The translations under genes and the position numbers were made by a program. Source: Tahibacter harae (lineage in GTDB: Bacteria > Pseudomonadota > Gammaproteobacteria > Xanthomonadales > Rhodanobacteraceae). From it: 64,000 nucleotides of DNA. Under the pieces are notes generated by a model, which was given only the letters and a program-made list of their open reading frames with translations, did no database searches and was not told the origin of the DNA. Positions 8,305 through 17,686 of the stretch are shown in pieces; within the stretch, counting starts at the first letter, position 1, and every line of letters begins with the position of its first letter. The stretch is from positions 186,001-250,000 of the forward strand of contig NZ_JANFQO010000003.1 of NCBI RefSeq assembly GCF_024437735.1. The letters run 5' to 3'.

Positions 8305-8832
8305 ATGCCCAAGCCGAAACGGACTACATCAAATACCCGCAGCGAGCTTTGCACAGGGCCTGGCTCGTTGCGCGTTTTGCTGGAGCGGAACGGGCGCTGG
8401 CTGAATGCGGTTCTCCCCGGCGACGGTCAGGGCGACTGCACGACCGAATCCTCCGTCCCCACCAGATTCGACATTCCCCTCAGACGACGCACAACCCAGT
8501 CGCTGCCGCTCGTCGATGCGGTGTTCCTGCATGGCTCGCCCGCTGTCGGCAACTACCTCGAGGCCCAGCGCCGGGAGCGCGTCCGGGGCCTCAACGACAA
8601 CTTCGCCGACGAGATGCCCCACCCCCACGAAAAGCTGTGGCAGGAACAGTGTCCTTGCTACAGCCATGAAGCCATCGCCTTGGAAGACGGCCGGCCCATG
8701 CCATGGTCTGACGGCAGCTGGTACGCACTGCGCGAGAAAGAACTGGTGCCATGGACATTTCCGGACGAGGAACCGTGGGAGGAAGTCTTCCTCAACGGGA
8801 ATGACTATCAGGTGATTCGGCGCATCACCTGA
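8305..8832 (+). CDS. Hypothetical protein, 175 aa
   Basis: The frame from ATG 8305 has no clear ribosome site, so the true start is uncertain. The C-terminal half looks like real protein: acidic and aromatic-rich (P-M-P-W-S-D-G-S-W-Y, P-W-T-F-P-D-E-E-P-W-E-E-V-F). The N-terminal third is Arg/Thr-rich and less convincing. There is no signal peptide or known motif. It is divergent from the 128-aa unknown gene and may form a pair with it. I do not recognise the family. Confidence 0.5.
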   Translation: MPKPKRTTSNTRSELCTGPGSLRVLLERNGRWLNAVLPGDGQGDCTTESSVPTRFDIPLRRRTTQSLPLVDAVFLHGSPAVGNYLEAQRRERVRGLNDNFADEMPHPHEKLWQEQCPCYSHEAIALEDGRPMPWSDGSWYALREKELVPWTFPDEEPWEEVFLNGNDYQVIRRIT

Positions 8833-8933
8833 AACTCGCGCAGCGCCGCGTTTGTAGCCACAGCGAGTGCCGGCAAGTCACCTCAACGAGCGGTGCGCGC
8901 GCCCGCGGGAACACCGATGCGCCTGCCGGAAAA

Positions 8934-8967
8934 CAAAAAGCCCCCGATTGCTCGGGGGCTTTTTGTG
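8934..8967. terminator. Bidirectional intrinsic terminator
   Basis: An AAAAAGCCCCC arm, a seven-base loop (GATTGCT) and CGGGGGCTTTTT form a strong stem flanked by A and T tracts. It lies immediately downstream of the minus-strand tRNA-Gln and downstream of the plus-strand hypothetical gene, so it can stop transcription from both sides. Confidence 0.88.
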
Positions 8968-8969
8968 TG

Positions 8970-9043
8970 TGGCTGGGAGACTAGGATTCGAACCTAGATA
9001 AACGGAGTCAGAGTCCGTTGTCCTACCGTTAGACGATCTCCCA
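8970..9043 (-). tRNA. tRNA-Gln (anticodon CUG), CCA encoded
   Basis: The 74-nt cloverleaf reads 5'-TGGGAGA paired with TCTCCCA at the acceptor, followed by G and an encoded CCA. The anticodon stem ACGGA/TCCGT encloses the loop CTCTGAC, which gives anticodon CTG. The T arm is TAGG-TTCGAAT-CCTA. It lies downstream of rplM-rpsI on the same strand and just ahead of the terminator. Confidence 0.95.
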
Positions 9044-9115
9044 TCAACTTGTCGCAGTACGCGCTCTGACCGTGTGCGTGCTGCGTTCGGAACTTTCTGT
9101 TCCGGTGAAGCGGGA

Positions 9116-9508
9116 TTAACGCTTCGAGAACTGGGTGGCGCGGCGGGCTTTGTGCAGGCCGACCTTCTTGCGTTCCACTTCGCGGGCGTCGCGGGTCATG
9201 AAACCGGCTTTGCGCAGCGAGGACTTCAGGCCTTCGTCGTATTCGGTCAGGGCGCGGGAGATGCCGAGGCGGATGGCGCCGGCCTGGCCCGTGGTGCCGC
9301 CGCCTTCGACGGTGACGAGGATGTCGAACTTGTCGCTGACCTTCAGCAGTTCCAGCGGCTGGCGCACGATCATGCGCGCGGTTTCACGCCCGAAGAAGGT
9401 GTCGAGGGTCTTGCCGTTCACCGTGATGTTGCCGGTGCCCGGACGCAGGAACACGCGAGCGGCGGAGGTCTTGCGACGGCCGGTGCCGTAATTCTGTTGC
9501 AGTGCCAT
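9116..9508 (-). CDS. rpsI: 30S ribosomal protein S9
   Basis: The 130-aa product equals the usual length of bacterial S9. The N-terminus [13 protein letters not shown] and the basic C-terminal tail R-R-A-T-Q-F-S-K-R, which reaches the ribosomal P site, are both intact. ATG 9508 lies 20 bp after the rplM stop, the standard rplM-rpsI operon. It binds 16S rRNA in the head of the small subunit. Confidence 0.98.
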   Translation of the reverse strand: MALQQNYGTGRRKTSAARVFLRPGTGNITVNGKTLDTFFGRETARMIVRQPLELLKVSDKFDILVTVEGGGTTGQAGAIRLGISRALTEYDEGLKSSLRKAGFMTRDAREVERKKVGLHKARRATQFSKR

Positions 9509-9528
9509 TTGCTCTATTCCTGCGGAAA

Positions 9529-9957
<429 letters not shown>

Positions 9958-10100
9958 GACAAGAAACCTTGTGCCAAAAGGGGCAGGGAAAGGCGCGGGA
10001 TGATAGCGGCACATTCCCGAGGGTGCAAGCCCTGGGATCGGTGGCGATCCGGCCTTGGTCCCGACGATTGCCGGGGGCGCGGATGCTAGCATGACAGCCA

Positions 10101-11345
10101 ATGTCTGCAACATCCCCCGCCCGCGAAGCTGCCGCATCCATCGTTGCCCTGGCCGACCAGTGCGTGCTGTGCGGGCTCTGTCTGCCGGCCTGTCCTACTT
10201 ATACGGTGGCGCGCAGCGAGGCGGAATCCCCGCGCGGCCGCATCAGCCTGGCCCGGGCGCTGGCGGGCGGGACCTTAGCTGCGGAAGGCCCCGGCCTGGC
10301 GCATCTGGAGCACTGCCTGGGCTGCCTTTCCTGTGAAAGGGTCTGTCCTTCGGGCGTGCAGTACGGCCGGCTGATCACCGCGGCGCGCCAGGCCATAGCC
10401 GCGCCGCCGGGGCGGCACCAGCAGCTTCTGTATGTATTGGCGGCGCGGCCGCGCTGGATACGGCGGCTGGCGGCACTGGCCCGTGGCCTGCGCCTGCGGC
10501 GCTGGCTGCAACCGGTGCTGCGGCGCAGCCGCTGGAAACAGGCGGTGCTGACGCGCGGATTGAGCCTGTTGCCGCCACGGGCCGGCGTCCTGCCCCGGCC
10601 GCAGGCAACGGCAAGCCTCCCGCGCGGCCGGATCGGCCTGTTCCTGGGCTGTTTCGCCTCGGCGTTCGACCGCGACACCCACGCCGCCGCCCGCCTGCTG
10701 CTGCAGGCGCTGGGCTATGCGGTGGTCGAACCGGCCGGACAGGCCTGCTGCGGCGCGCTGGCGCGACATGCCGGGCATACGGCACCGGCGCAGCAGCTGG
10801 CGATGCCCACGCGCGAGGCATTCCTGGCCAGCGGCGTGGATACGGTGCTGGTCAGCGCTTCGGGCTGTTACGGCACGCTGCAGGAATTTACCTTTGCCGA
10901 TACCCCGCTGCAGGTGCGCGAGATCAGCGAATTTCTGGTCAGCGATGCGGCCTTCGCCGCGCTGGAATTCGCGCCGCTGGCGGTGCGCGCGGCACTGCAT
11001 CTGCCCTGCTCGCTCAACAATCGCGTACGCGCCGCCGCGACGACGCGGCAGTTGCTGCAGCGGATTCCGCAGCTCGACGTGCAGGCCCTGCCCGCCCAAC
11101 CGGCCTGCTGCGGCGCCGGCGGCACGCATATGCTGACCCAGCCGCAGCTGGCCGACGCCTTGCGCGACCAGCGCATTGCCCAGGTGCAGGCGCTGGCGCC
11201 GCACCTGTTGCTGACCAGCAATATCGGCTGCCGCCTGCATCTGGGCGCGGGCGTTCCGGCCGTCGAGATCCTGCATCCCATCACCCTGCTCGCGCGCCAA
11301 TTGAAAGCGGCGCCGACCGGCCTCACTGGCCGGCAGGCAGACTGA
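10101..11345 (+). CDS. (Fe-S)-binding CCG-domain oxidoreductase subunit, GlcF-like
   Basis: The 414-aa protein has two [4Fe-4S] ferredoxin motifs near the N-terminus: C21/C24/C27/C31 and C72/C75/C78/C82. Two cysteine-rich CCG domains follow, with A-C-C-G at about residue 214 and A-C-C-G-A-G-G at about 334. This is the layout of the glycolate oxidase iron-sulfur subunit GlcF and relatives that pass electrons from an FAD subunit to quinone. No glcD/glcE is adjacent, so the substrate is uncertain; lactate, glycolate or another 2-hydroxyacid are possible. coq7 follows after 31 bp and may be cotranscribed, consistent with a quinone link. This gene next to coq7 and rplM is a familiar Xanthomonadales arrangement. 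Confidence 0.88.
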   Translation: MSATSPAREAAASIVALADQCVLCGLCLPACPTYTVARSEAESPRGRISLARALAGGTLAAEGPGLAHLEHCLGCLSCERVCPSGVQYGRLITAARQAIAAPPGRHQQLLYVLAARPRWIRRLAALARGLRLRRWLQPVLRRSRWKQAVLTRGLSLLPPRAGVLPRPQATASLPRGRIGLFLGCFASAFDRDTHAAARLLLQALGYAVVEPAGQACCGALARHAGHTAPAQQLAMPTREAFLASGVDTVLVSASGCYGTLQEFTFADTPLQVREISEFLVSDAAFAALEFAPLAVRAALHLPCSLNNRVRAAATTRQLLQRIPQLDVQALPAQPACCGAGGTHMLTQPQLADALRDQRIAQVQALAPHLLLTSNIGCRLHLGAGVPAVEILHPITLLARQLKAAPTGLTGRQAD

Positions 11346-11376
11346 ATTTCTTGCGCCTTTATCGAGGAAACCAACC

Positions 11377-12027
11377 ATGTTCACGCGCAACTACAGCCGG
11401 CTGGACCGCCTGCTGGCCCAGGTCGAACACGCCATGGCCACATCGCTGGGCGCGCGCCCGGAAGCGGCCCGGGCCAATCCGGCCGGCGAACTGCCCGCGG
11501 CGGAGCTGGACGAGAACGAACGCCGCCACGCCGCCGGCCTGATGCGCATTAACCACACTGGCGAGGTCTGCGCCCAGGCGCTGTACCTGGGCCAGGCCGC
11601 GGTCGCGCGCGACGAAGCCACGCGCACGCAGCTGCTCGACGCCGCGCAGGAGGAAACCGATCACCTGTCCTGGTGCCATGACCGCCTGGCGGAACTGGAC
11701 AGCCGTCCCAGCCTGTTCAACCCGCTGTGGTATGCGGGCGCCTACGCCATCGGCCTCGCCGCGGGGCTGCGCGGCGACGGCTGGAACCTGGGCTTCGTGG
11801 TGGAGACCGAGCGCCAGGTCGAAGCGCATCTGGACGAGCATCTGGAACACACCGGACTGCCGCAGCAGGATGCGCGCAGCCGCGCCATCGTCGCGGTGAT
11901 GAAAGACGACGAGGCGCGTCATGCCGAACATGCCCTGGCTGCCGGCGCGCGCCTGCTGCCGCGGCCGCTGCCGGACCTGATGCGCGCGGCGGCGGCGACG
12001 ATGAAGGCGGTGGCCTACCGCCTCTGA
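11377..12027 (+). CDS. coq7: 2-nonaprenyl-3-methyl-6-methoxy-1,4-benzoquinol hydroxylase (demethoxyubiquinone hydroxylase)
   Basis: A 216-aa di-iron carboxylate enzyme that hydroxylates C6 of demethoxyubiquinol, the penultimate step of ubiquinone synthesis. Ligand motifs are all visible: I-N-H-T-G-E-V, E-E-T-D-H-L, an E-T-E-R-Q-V-E-A-H segment and [15 protein letters not shown] precedes the ATG. It replaces the flavoprotein UbiF of enterobacteria. ispB, which makes the polyprenyl tail, is elsewhere in the window at 49.4 kb. Confidence 0.96.
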   Translation: MFTRNYSRLDRLLAQVEHAMATSLGARPEAARANPAGELPAAELDENERRHAAGLMRINHTGEVCAQALYLGQAAVARDEATRTQLLDAAQEETDHLSWCHDRLAELDSRPSLFNPLWYAGAYAIGLAAGLRGDGWNLGFVVETERQVEAHLDEHLEHTGLPQQDARSRAIVAVMKDDEARHAEHALAAGARLLPRPLPDLMRAAAATMKAVAYRL

Positions 12028-12333
12028 CGCGACGCCAGGGCTTCGGCCCGAATCCCGCACGATCACTTGTATACAGCTTGGCGTAGTGGACAACGCCTTC
12101 CCGCACCCGGAATGCTGTGCACATGACCGCGCCCCGCACGACGGGAGCGCAAACCGCACGCTACGAAGCGTTCCATCTCGCCGCCGATCCCGCCAGCGCG
12201 GCGCCGATCGCGGCCCTGGAGCCCTGCCGCAGAAACCGGGGAGCGGCTCAGCCCCCGCGGCGCGCGAGCGGCGCTGAAGCAGGAAGCGCGGCAGACGCGA
12301 GGAATACACCTTCGCGCCTGCCGCAGCGATAAC
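12028..12333. other. Non-coding gap between coq7 and the subtilase
   Basis: About 305 bp. Short frames exist on the plus strand (for example 12117-12332), but their composition is Ala/Arg/Pro-rich shadow-like and they have no ribosome site. No terminator with a T-tract or repeat was recognised. Confidence 0.3.
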
Positions 12334-14886
12334 TCATTGCGGACAGCCTTCCATGCCAGTGCGGAAGATCAGGTTGGAATTGGCCGTGATGTTGAAGGAA
12401 TTGCTGGTGTCGCTGCTGCGGCTGGGCGCCAGTGCCTGCAGGCGGTAGCTGCTGCCGACCGTGAACAGGGTTACATTGTTGAATGTTGCAATACCGGCGG
12501 CCACCGCACGCGGCGCGCCGCCGATCACCGGCGAATCGTCGCAGGTGCTGCGCACCAGGCGTACCTGGGTGGAATTGTCGCTGGTGACCAGGTTGCCGCT
12601 GCTGTCCTCCACGCGCACGGTCACGGTCATGCCGACACCGGCCTGGCTGGTGACCGGCTGCTGCAGGAAACGCAGTCGGCTGGGGCTGCCGGTGGTGATG
12701 TTGAATGCATTGCTGTCCACCGCCGGCAGCGCGCCGGCCGTGGCGCGCAGGGTGTAGCCCACGCCGCCGAGGTCTAGGGCCAGGCTGTTCCAGGTCGCAA
12801 TGCCCTGCACGAAGGCCGCGTTGCCGCCGCCGCTGAGCACGGCGCTGCCGCCATTGGGATCGTTGCCCAGGGCGATGGAGGCGCCGGCCAGCACGCCCAC
12901 CGGCACGACCAGGCCTTCGTCATCGAGCAGGCGCACCTTGATCGCCGGGCTCAGCGTATCGCCCACCCCGGCGTTGCCCGGCTGCTGCAGGAAGGCCAGT
13001 GCATTCTCGCGCTGGAAGCGCACGCGGCCGTAGCCGTAGCGGTAGTCGCGGCCGGCCGTCGTGCCGAGGTCGTTGCTGCCGGTCGCGGCCAGGGTGCGCA
13101 GCGGAGTGACGATGAGCGTGTCCAGCGTGGCGGAATTGATCGGTATGCCGTTGCGCTGCATCAGCAGCGCCGCCATGCCGGCCACGTGCGGCGCCGAGGC
13201 CGAGGTGCCGGTGAAGCTCGTCGCCGGCGGCGGATTGGTGCCGCCCACCCCGTAGCTCACCGTGCTGACATTGTCGAAGCTGGCCACGTCCGGCTTGAGA
13301 TTGGGATCGGTAGCGGCCGAGGTCGACGGCAGTCCGCCGCCGCTGGCCAGGACCGGGCCTTCCGAACTGAACGGCTCCTGCGGATTGTTGCCGGCCGTGG
13401 CGACATTGATCGCGGCGACGCTGACGACATTGGGCGAATCGGCAGGAAAGCCCAGGCTGCGCTCGGGTACGCGCTCGTTGAGCGGAATGTTGGCGAACAC
13501 CTGCAGATTGTCCGTAGCCGTGGTGCCGACCACGCGGGTCACCGCGACGGCGTAGCTGGAGGAATTGGCGGAACAGCCGCTGGAGGTGCCGCTGGCGACG
13601 TAGGCCAGGGTTTCCTGCGGCGTCTGCCCACTGCCGCCGTTCTGGGGGAAGGTCGACTGCGCCACCGGCAGGGCTTCCCAGGCCGAGCCGCTGGACGCGC
13701 GGCGGTACAGGTACAGGTCGTAGTTGTGGTTCGCACCGGAGGAAAGCCAGTTGTTCCAGAACAGGTCCACGGCGATGGTTTCGCCCGCCGGAATGCAGTA
13801 GAGCCCGCCGCTGCCATTGCCCAGGGCGTTGTAGATCACGTTGGAGCCAGTCCAGTCGTGGAAGCTGCTATTGGCGCCCGTGGCCGGATCGAAACGCCCG
13901 CCCCAGTGCTGCTGGCGTTCGTTGCCGGCGGAATTGACCACCAGCACGCCGCGGTTGCGCGCCCAGCCGGCGGCTTCGGCGATGGAGCCGGCCAGGGCGG
14001 TGCCGTCGCCCTTGCCGTCCAGCGGCGCGCCCAGCGAGGCGGAGATGATCTGCGCGCGCACCGCGCCGGCGGAGCCGCCGCTGCTGTTGAGATTGGCCGC
14101 ATCCAGGATGGCCCGGCGCCAGTCGCCGACGGTCAGGGTGTCGTAGGCGCGGAAATTCGCGCCGGGCGCCGTGTCGTAGACGATTTCCAGCGTGGCGTTG
14201 CCATGCCTGACATCCAGGCAGCCGAAGCTGGCGCAGCCGGCGGCGCCGGCGTCCTTGTAATTGAGCAGGGTGATGCGCGAGTCCGGCGGCCAGTCGTTGC
14301 TGGCCTGCAGGTTGTTCACTTCGTTGTTGCTGTTGTCGAAGGTGTCGATTACGGCGACCACGATGCCGCTGCCGTTGAGCGCCGGCGTGTTGGCATGCCA
14401 GAGGTTGGCGCGGCCGGCGGCCACGCCTTCGCTGGTGCGGTTGCCGACATGGTGGCGCACCAGCCGGGCGGGCCGGATGCTGACCACATCGTCGTCGCGG
14501 GCCAGGTCATACAAGGCGCCGCGCGGCAGCACGGCCTCGAACAGCTCGGCGGACAGGGTATTGCGCACGTCGGCCCGGCTGCGCGCCAGTGCCTGGCCGG
14601 CGCGGTCCTCGCCGGCGCCGGGCTGGAAACGGACTTCTACCAGCACCGCGTCGCCGGCGGCCAGGGCCGCTGGCAGGCGGGCGGCACTGTCCGCGAGCGG
14701 CGCGCGCAGCTGGGCGTGGATCTTGCGCGCGACCGGATCGTCCGTGTCCGCCGGGATCTGCGCCGGTTCCTGCGCCGCAGCGGGATCCAGCGCCAGGGTG
14801 GATTCAGTCAGTTCGGCGGCCTGGGCCAGGCCCAGCGCCGACAGCAGCGGTACGGCATACAGAAGGCGCGACATGAGCACGGCCAT
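12334..14886 (-). CDS. Secreted subtilisin-like (S8) serine peptidase with Ig-like repeats
   Basis: The 850-aa product has a signal peptide (about 1-23) and a propeptide-like region to about 165. An S8 catalytic domain follows with all three residues visible: Asp181 (V-V-A-V-I-D-T), His228 (D-V-R-H-G-N) and Ser562 (F-T-G-T-S-A-S-A-P-H-V-A-G). A long insertion of about 220 residues lies between the catalytic His and Ser. The C-terminal part (about 650-835) has two Ig-like repeats, each starting F-L-Q-Q-P. The protein ends in N-L-I-F-R-T-G-M-E-G-C-P-Q, resembling the I-F-x-x-G-F-E tails I recall on many secreted Xanthomonadales proteins. No Shine-Dalgarno is obvious, so ATG 14874 is an alternative start. 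It is inserted between the otherwise conserved coq7 and speD. Confidence 0.93.
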   Translation of the reverse strand: MAVLMSRLLYAVPLLSALGLAQAAELTESTLALDPAAAQEPAQIPADTDDPVARKIHAQLRAPLADSAARLPAALAAGDAVLVEVRFQPGAGEDRAGQALARSRADVRNTLSAELFEAVLPRGALYDLARDDDVVSIRPARLVRHHVGNRTSEGVAAGRANLWHANTPALNGSGIVVAVIDTFDNSNNEVNNLQASNDWPPDSRITLLNYKDAGAAGCASFGCLDVRHGNATLEIVYDTAPGANFRAYDTLTVGDWRRAILDAANLNSSGGSAGAVRAQIISASLGAPLDGKGDGTALAGSIAEAAGWARNRGVLVVNSAGNERQQHWGGRFDPATGANSSFHDWTGSNVIYNALGNGSGGLYCIPAGETIAVDLFWNNWLSSGANHNYDLYLYRRASSGSAWEALPVAQSTFPQNGGSGQTPQETLAYVASGTSSGCSANSSSYAVAVTRVVGTTATDNLQVFANIPLNERVPERSLGFPADSPNVVSVAAINVATAGNNPQEPFSSEGPVLASGGGLPSTSAATDPNLKPDVASFDNVSTVSYGVGGTNPPPATSFTGTSASAPHVAGMAALLMQRNGIPINSATLDTLIVTPLRTLAATGSNDLGTTAGRDYRYGYGRVRFQRENALAFLQQPGNAGVGDTLSPAIKVRLLDDEGLVVPVGVLAGASIALGNDPNGGSAVLSGGGNAAFVQGIATWNSLALDLGGVGYTLRATAGALPAVDSNAFNITTGSPSRLRFLQQPVTSQAGVGMTVTVRVEDSSGNLVTSDNSTQVRLVRSTCDDSPVIGGAPRAVAAGIATFNNVTLFTVGSSYRLQALAPSRSSDTSNSFNITANSNLIFRTGMEGCPQ

Positions 14887-14971
14887 CGCAACGGGGAGGA
14901 ATTGCGAAATGCTAGCAGCGGCGCCGCAGGGATCCGTTAACCAGGCCCGGCCAGATACACCGGCCGTAACG

Positions 14972-15005
14972 AAAAAACCCCCGACCGTCGCCGGCCGGGG
15001 GTTTG
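14972..15005 (-). terminator. Intrinsic terminator downstream of speD
   Basis: The AAACCCCC and GGGGGTTT arms pair around a GC-rich inner loop. On the minus strand the stem ends in GGTTTTTTC, a T-tract just past the speD stop at 15028. Confidence 0.85.
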
Positions 15006-15027
15006 TGTTACAGCAATTGCGCGCCGC

Positions 15028-15819
15028 TCAGGCCAGGTTGCGGCCGTGGAACAGCTCTTCGATCTCGTACTTGAGCTGCTGCTCGATGCGCAGGCGGTCC
15101 TTGAACGACAGGTCCGAGGCGTTGGCCTCGAACAGATAGGTGTCGAGCAGGAACTCCTTCACATGCATCTTGGTGTGGAAGATATTTTCCTGATAGACGT
15201 TCACGTCGATCATCTCGTAGCGCTGCTTGATGCCCTTGCTCAGGTAATCCTGGATCGAGTTGATCTTGTGGTCGATGTAGTGCTTCTTGCCCTTCACGTC
15301 GCGGGTGAAGCCGCGCACGCGGTAGTCCATGGTGACAATGTCGGACTCGAAGCTCTCGATCAGGTAATTCAGCGCCTTCAGCGGCGAGATCACGCCGCAG
15401 GTGGCCACGTCGATGTCCGCGCGGAAGGTCGCTATGCCGTTGTGCGGATGCGTTTCCGGGTAGGTGTGGACGGTGATGTGGCTCTTGTCCAGGTGCGCGA
15501 CCACGGCGTCGGAGATGACGTCCTTGCCGGCCTGCTTCTTGTCGATGATCGGCTGCTCGGAAATCAGGATCGTCACCGACGCGCCCTGGGGATCGTAGTC
15601 CTGGCGTGCGATATTGAGGATGTTGGCGCCGATGATGTCGGCCACGTCCGTCAGGATCTGGGTCAGCCGGTCGGCGTCGTACTGCTCATCGATGTACTCG
15701 ATGTAGCGATCGCGCTGCTCCGGCGTCACCGCGTAGCAGATGTCATAGATGTTGAAGCTGAGCGCCTTGGTCAGGTTGTTGAAACCCTGGAGCTTCAGGC
15801 GCGGGAGCGGCTTTACCAC
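15028..15819 (-). CDS. speD: S-adenosylmethionine decarboxylase proenzyme
   Basis: The 263-aa product is close to the E. coli SpeD length (264). It decarboxylates S-adenosylmethionine to supply aminopropyl groups for spermidine. The proenzyme self-cleaves in the [12 protein letters not shown] segment; Ser113 after Lys112 becomes the pyruvoyl cofactor. No spermidine synthase gene is adjacent. It is divergent from clp with about 250 bp between, the same neighbourhood as in Xanthomonas. Confidence 0.97.
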   Translation of the reverse strand: MVKPLPRLKLQGFNNLTKALSFNIYDICYAVTPEQRDRYIEYIDEQYDADRLTQILTDVADIIGANILNIARQDYDPQGASVTILISEQPIIDKKQAGKDVISDAVVAHLDKSHITVHTYPETHPHNGIATFRADIDVATCGVISPLKALNYLIESFESDIVTMDYRVRGFTRDVKGKKHYIDHKINSIQDYLSKGIKQRYEMIDVNVYQENIFHTKMHVKEFLLDTYLFEANASDLSFKDRLRIEQQLKYEIEELFHGRNLA

Positions 15820-16068
15820 GGCGTCATACCTCGCAAAGGCCGGGGTGGGGGGAAAGGGCGCGGATTATGGACCATTCGGGTTACGGTTTACACCAATAGC
15901 TGCCGGTCGGCCCCGAATTCGTTAAGCCGCGCCGCTTTGGACTAAGATGGGCGCTTGTGCGGCGGTCTCTAGGGGGAGCCGGCGCGATCCCGCCGGGCCG
16001 GACCGGCCGACCGAATAGAGAGCCGCGGCGTGGCTGCGCGGCGTGCTGAGGAATTGGGGCATCTGGGC

Positions 16069-16773
16069 ATGCAGAAAATCGCTGACTTCCGTTACAACCT
16101 GCAACAGGCCGTCAACAAGGTGCAGGCGCCCCCGATGCTGGTGCCCGACCGCGCGGCCATGGAGCGCTTCCTGGGCCAGTGCCACCGCCGGCGCTACCCC
16201 AGCAAGACGGCGATCATCCGCCCGGGCGACTCGGCCAACATCCTTTACTACATCATCGACGGCTCGCTCACCGTACTGACCGAGGACGAGGAAGGCCGCG
16301 AGCTGATCCTGGCCTATATCAACCGCGGCGAGTTCATCGGCGAGATGGGCCTGTTCGTGGAAACCCCGCGGCGCGAGGTCATGGTGCGCTCGCGCACCCC
16401 GGTGGAACTGGCCGAGATCAGCTACGAGCGCCTGTTCCACCTGTTCGAGACCACGCTGTCGGCCGAATGCCCCAAGATCCTGTTCGCGATCGGCTCGCAG
16501 CTGTCCAATCGCCTGCTGCACACCTCGCGCAAGGTCAGCCGCCTGGCCTTCATGGACGTGACCAGCCGGGTTGCCAAGACGTTGATTGACCTGACCGAGG
16601 AACCGGATGCGATGACCCATCCCAAGGGCAGCCAGATCCGCATCTCGCGCCAGGAAATCAGCCGCATCGTCGGCTGTTCGCGCGAAATGGTCGGCCGCGT
16701 GCTCAAGCAGCTGGAAGACCAGGGCATGATTACGGTGACCGGCAAGACCATTGTCGTGCTCGGTACGCGCTGA
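16069..16773 (+). CDS. clp: CRP/FNR-family regulator, Clp-like
   Basis: A 234-aa transcription factor with a cyclic-nucleotide-binding fold (about 30-140), a dimerisation helix and a C-terminal helix-turn-helix (I-S-R-Q-E-I-S-R-I-V-G-C-S-R-E-M-V-G-R). ATG 16069 is chosen by similarity to Clp; the frame is open to GTG 16030. The G-E-F-I-G-E-M-G-L-F phosphate-binding-cassette segment is followed by R-R-E at 101-103, where E. coli CRP has R-S. As in Xanthomonas Clp this argues against ordinary cAMP binding and for c-di-GMP control. Clp regulates extracellular enzymes, exopolysaccharide and virulence in Xanthomonas; targets here are unknown. Confidence 0.92.
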   Translation: MQKIADFRYNLQQAVNKVQAPPMLVPDRAAMERFLGQCHRRRYPSKTAIIRPGDSANILYYIIDGSLTVLTEDEEGRELILAYINRGEFIGEMGLFVETPRREVMVRSRTPVELAEISYERLFHLFETTLSAECPKILFAIGSQLSNRLLHTSRKVSRLAFMDVTSRVAKTLIDLTEEPDAMTHPKGSQIRISRQEISRIVGCSREMVGRVLKQLEDQGMITVTGKTIVVLGTR

Positions 16774-16838
16774 GTCCGGCGCAGCCGGCGACGGGCCGCG
16801 GCGAAGCCAACGCCTTGGCCGGCCCCGAGGCCGCGGCG

Positions 16839-17594
16839 ATGCAACACTCCACGTCGACAGCCGCCGGGTCCAGGCCTGCGCGGCAACCCGCACCTGACGA
16901 GACAGCCGGCCGCAGTCCCGTCGTGTCCGCTCCGCCCTCCAGCTCCGGCCAGACCGCCGTCTTCGACTTCGACGGCGTGCTGCTGCGCGGCGACAGCTTC
17001 GCCGGCTATCTGCAATGGCGCGGCCGGCGCAGTTACCGTACCGCCCTGCCCGCCTTGCCCTTGCTGCCATTGCTACCGCTGCTGCGGCATCCGCGCACCC
17101 TGCCCTGGGCTGCGCGGCTGTTTTCCCGTGCCCTTACCCTGGGTCTGGACCAGGCCCGCTTTGAAACCGAGGCTGCCGCCTTCTGCCGCGACTGGCTGGC
17201 CCGCCCCGGCCGCGTGATCGAACCGTTGCTGGCCCGATTGCGCGCCCACCAGGCCGCCGGCGACCGCGTCGTCGTGGCCAGCGGTACGGCGCAGTTCCTG
17301 CTAGACACCTTCCTGCGCGAACTCGGCGTCAGCGGCGTCACCGCGCTGGGCAGCCCGCTGGAATTCCACCGCTGGGGCCTGCGCTCGCCGCGGCACAACT
17401 ACGGCGCGACCAAGCTCATCAGCCTGGCGGAGATCGGCGTGCATGCGCCCTGGGCGGTCAGCTACAGCGACAGCCATGCGGACCTGCCGATGCTGGCCGC
17501 CGCGCGCCAGGCAGTGCTGGTGCAGCCGAGTGCGAATCATGAGCGGCTGCTGCGGGAGGCGTTGCGGTGTCCGGTGGAGGTGGTGCGGCTGTAG
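16839..17594 (+). CDS. HAD-IB family hydrolase (phosphoserine-phosphatase-like)
   Basis: From ATG 16839 (GAGG eight bases upstream) the product is 251 aa with a disordered N-terminal tail of about 45 residues. HAD motifs follow: F-D-F-D-G-V-L-L (nucleophile Asp), V-V-A-S-G-T (motif II) and S-Y-S-D-S-H-A-D-L-P-M-L (motif IV acidic pair). A hydrophobic L/P/R stretch after motif I may be the cap or membrane-associating region. It is likely a small-molecule or lipid-head-group phosphatase; the substrate cannot be assigned. It follows clp by 65 bp on the same strand and may share its transcript. Confidence 0.88.
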   Translation: MQHSTSTAAGSRPARQPAPDETAGRSPVVSAPPSSSGQTAVFDFDGVLLRGDSFAGYLQWRGRRSYRTALPALPLLPLLPLLRHPRTLPWAARLFSRALTLGLDQARFETEAAAFCRDWLARPGRVIEPLLARLRAHQAAGDRVVVASGTAQFLLDTFLRELGVSGVTALGSPLEFHRWGLRSPRHNYGATKLISLAEIGVHAPWAVSYSDSHADLPMLAAARQAVLVQPSANHERLLREALRCPVEVVRL

Positions 17595-17686
17595 CAATCA
17601 GCCTCCCGCTGATGACCGACAGAAGCCGCGCAGACAAGCGCTTGTGGCGCGACAACGGCTTTCAGATTCGCGGCGTAGAGATTTGG

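Noticed and set aside
12117-12332. 71-aa plus-strand ORF downstream of coq7
   Set aside because: Ala/Arg/Pro-rich, no ribosome site, no recognisable motif; treated as non-coding.
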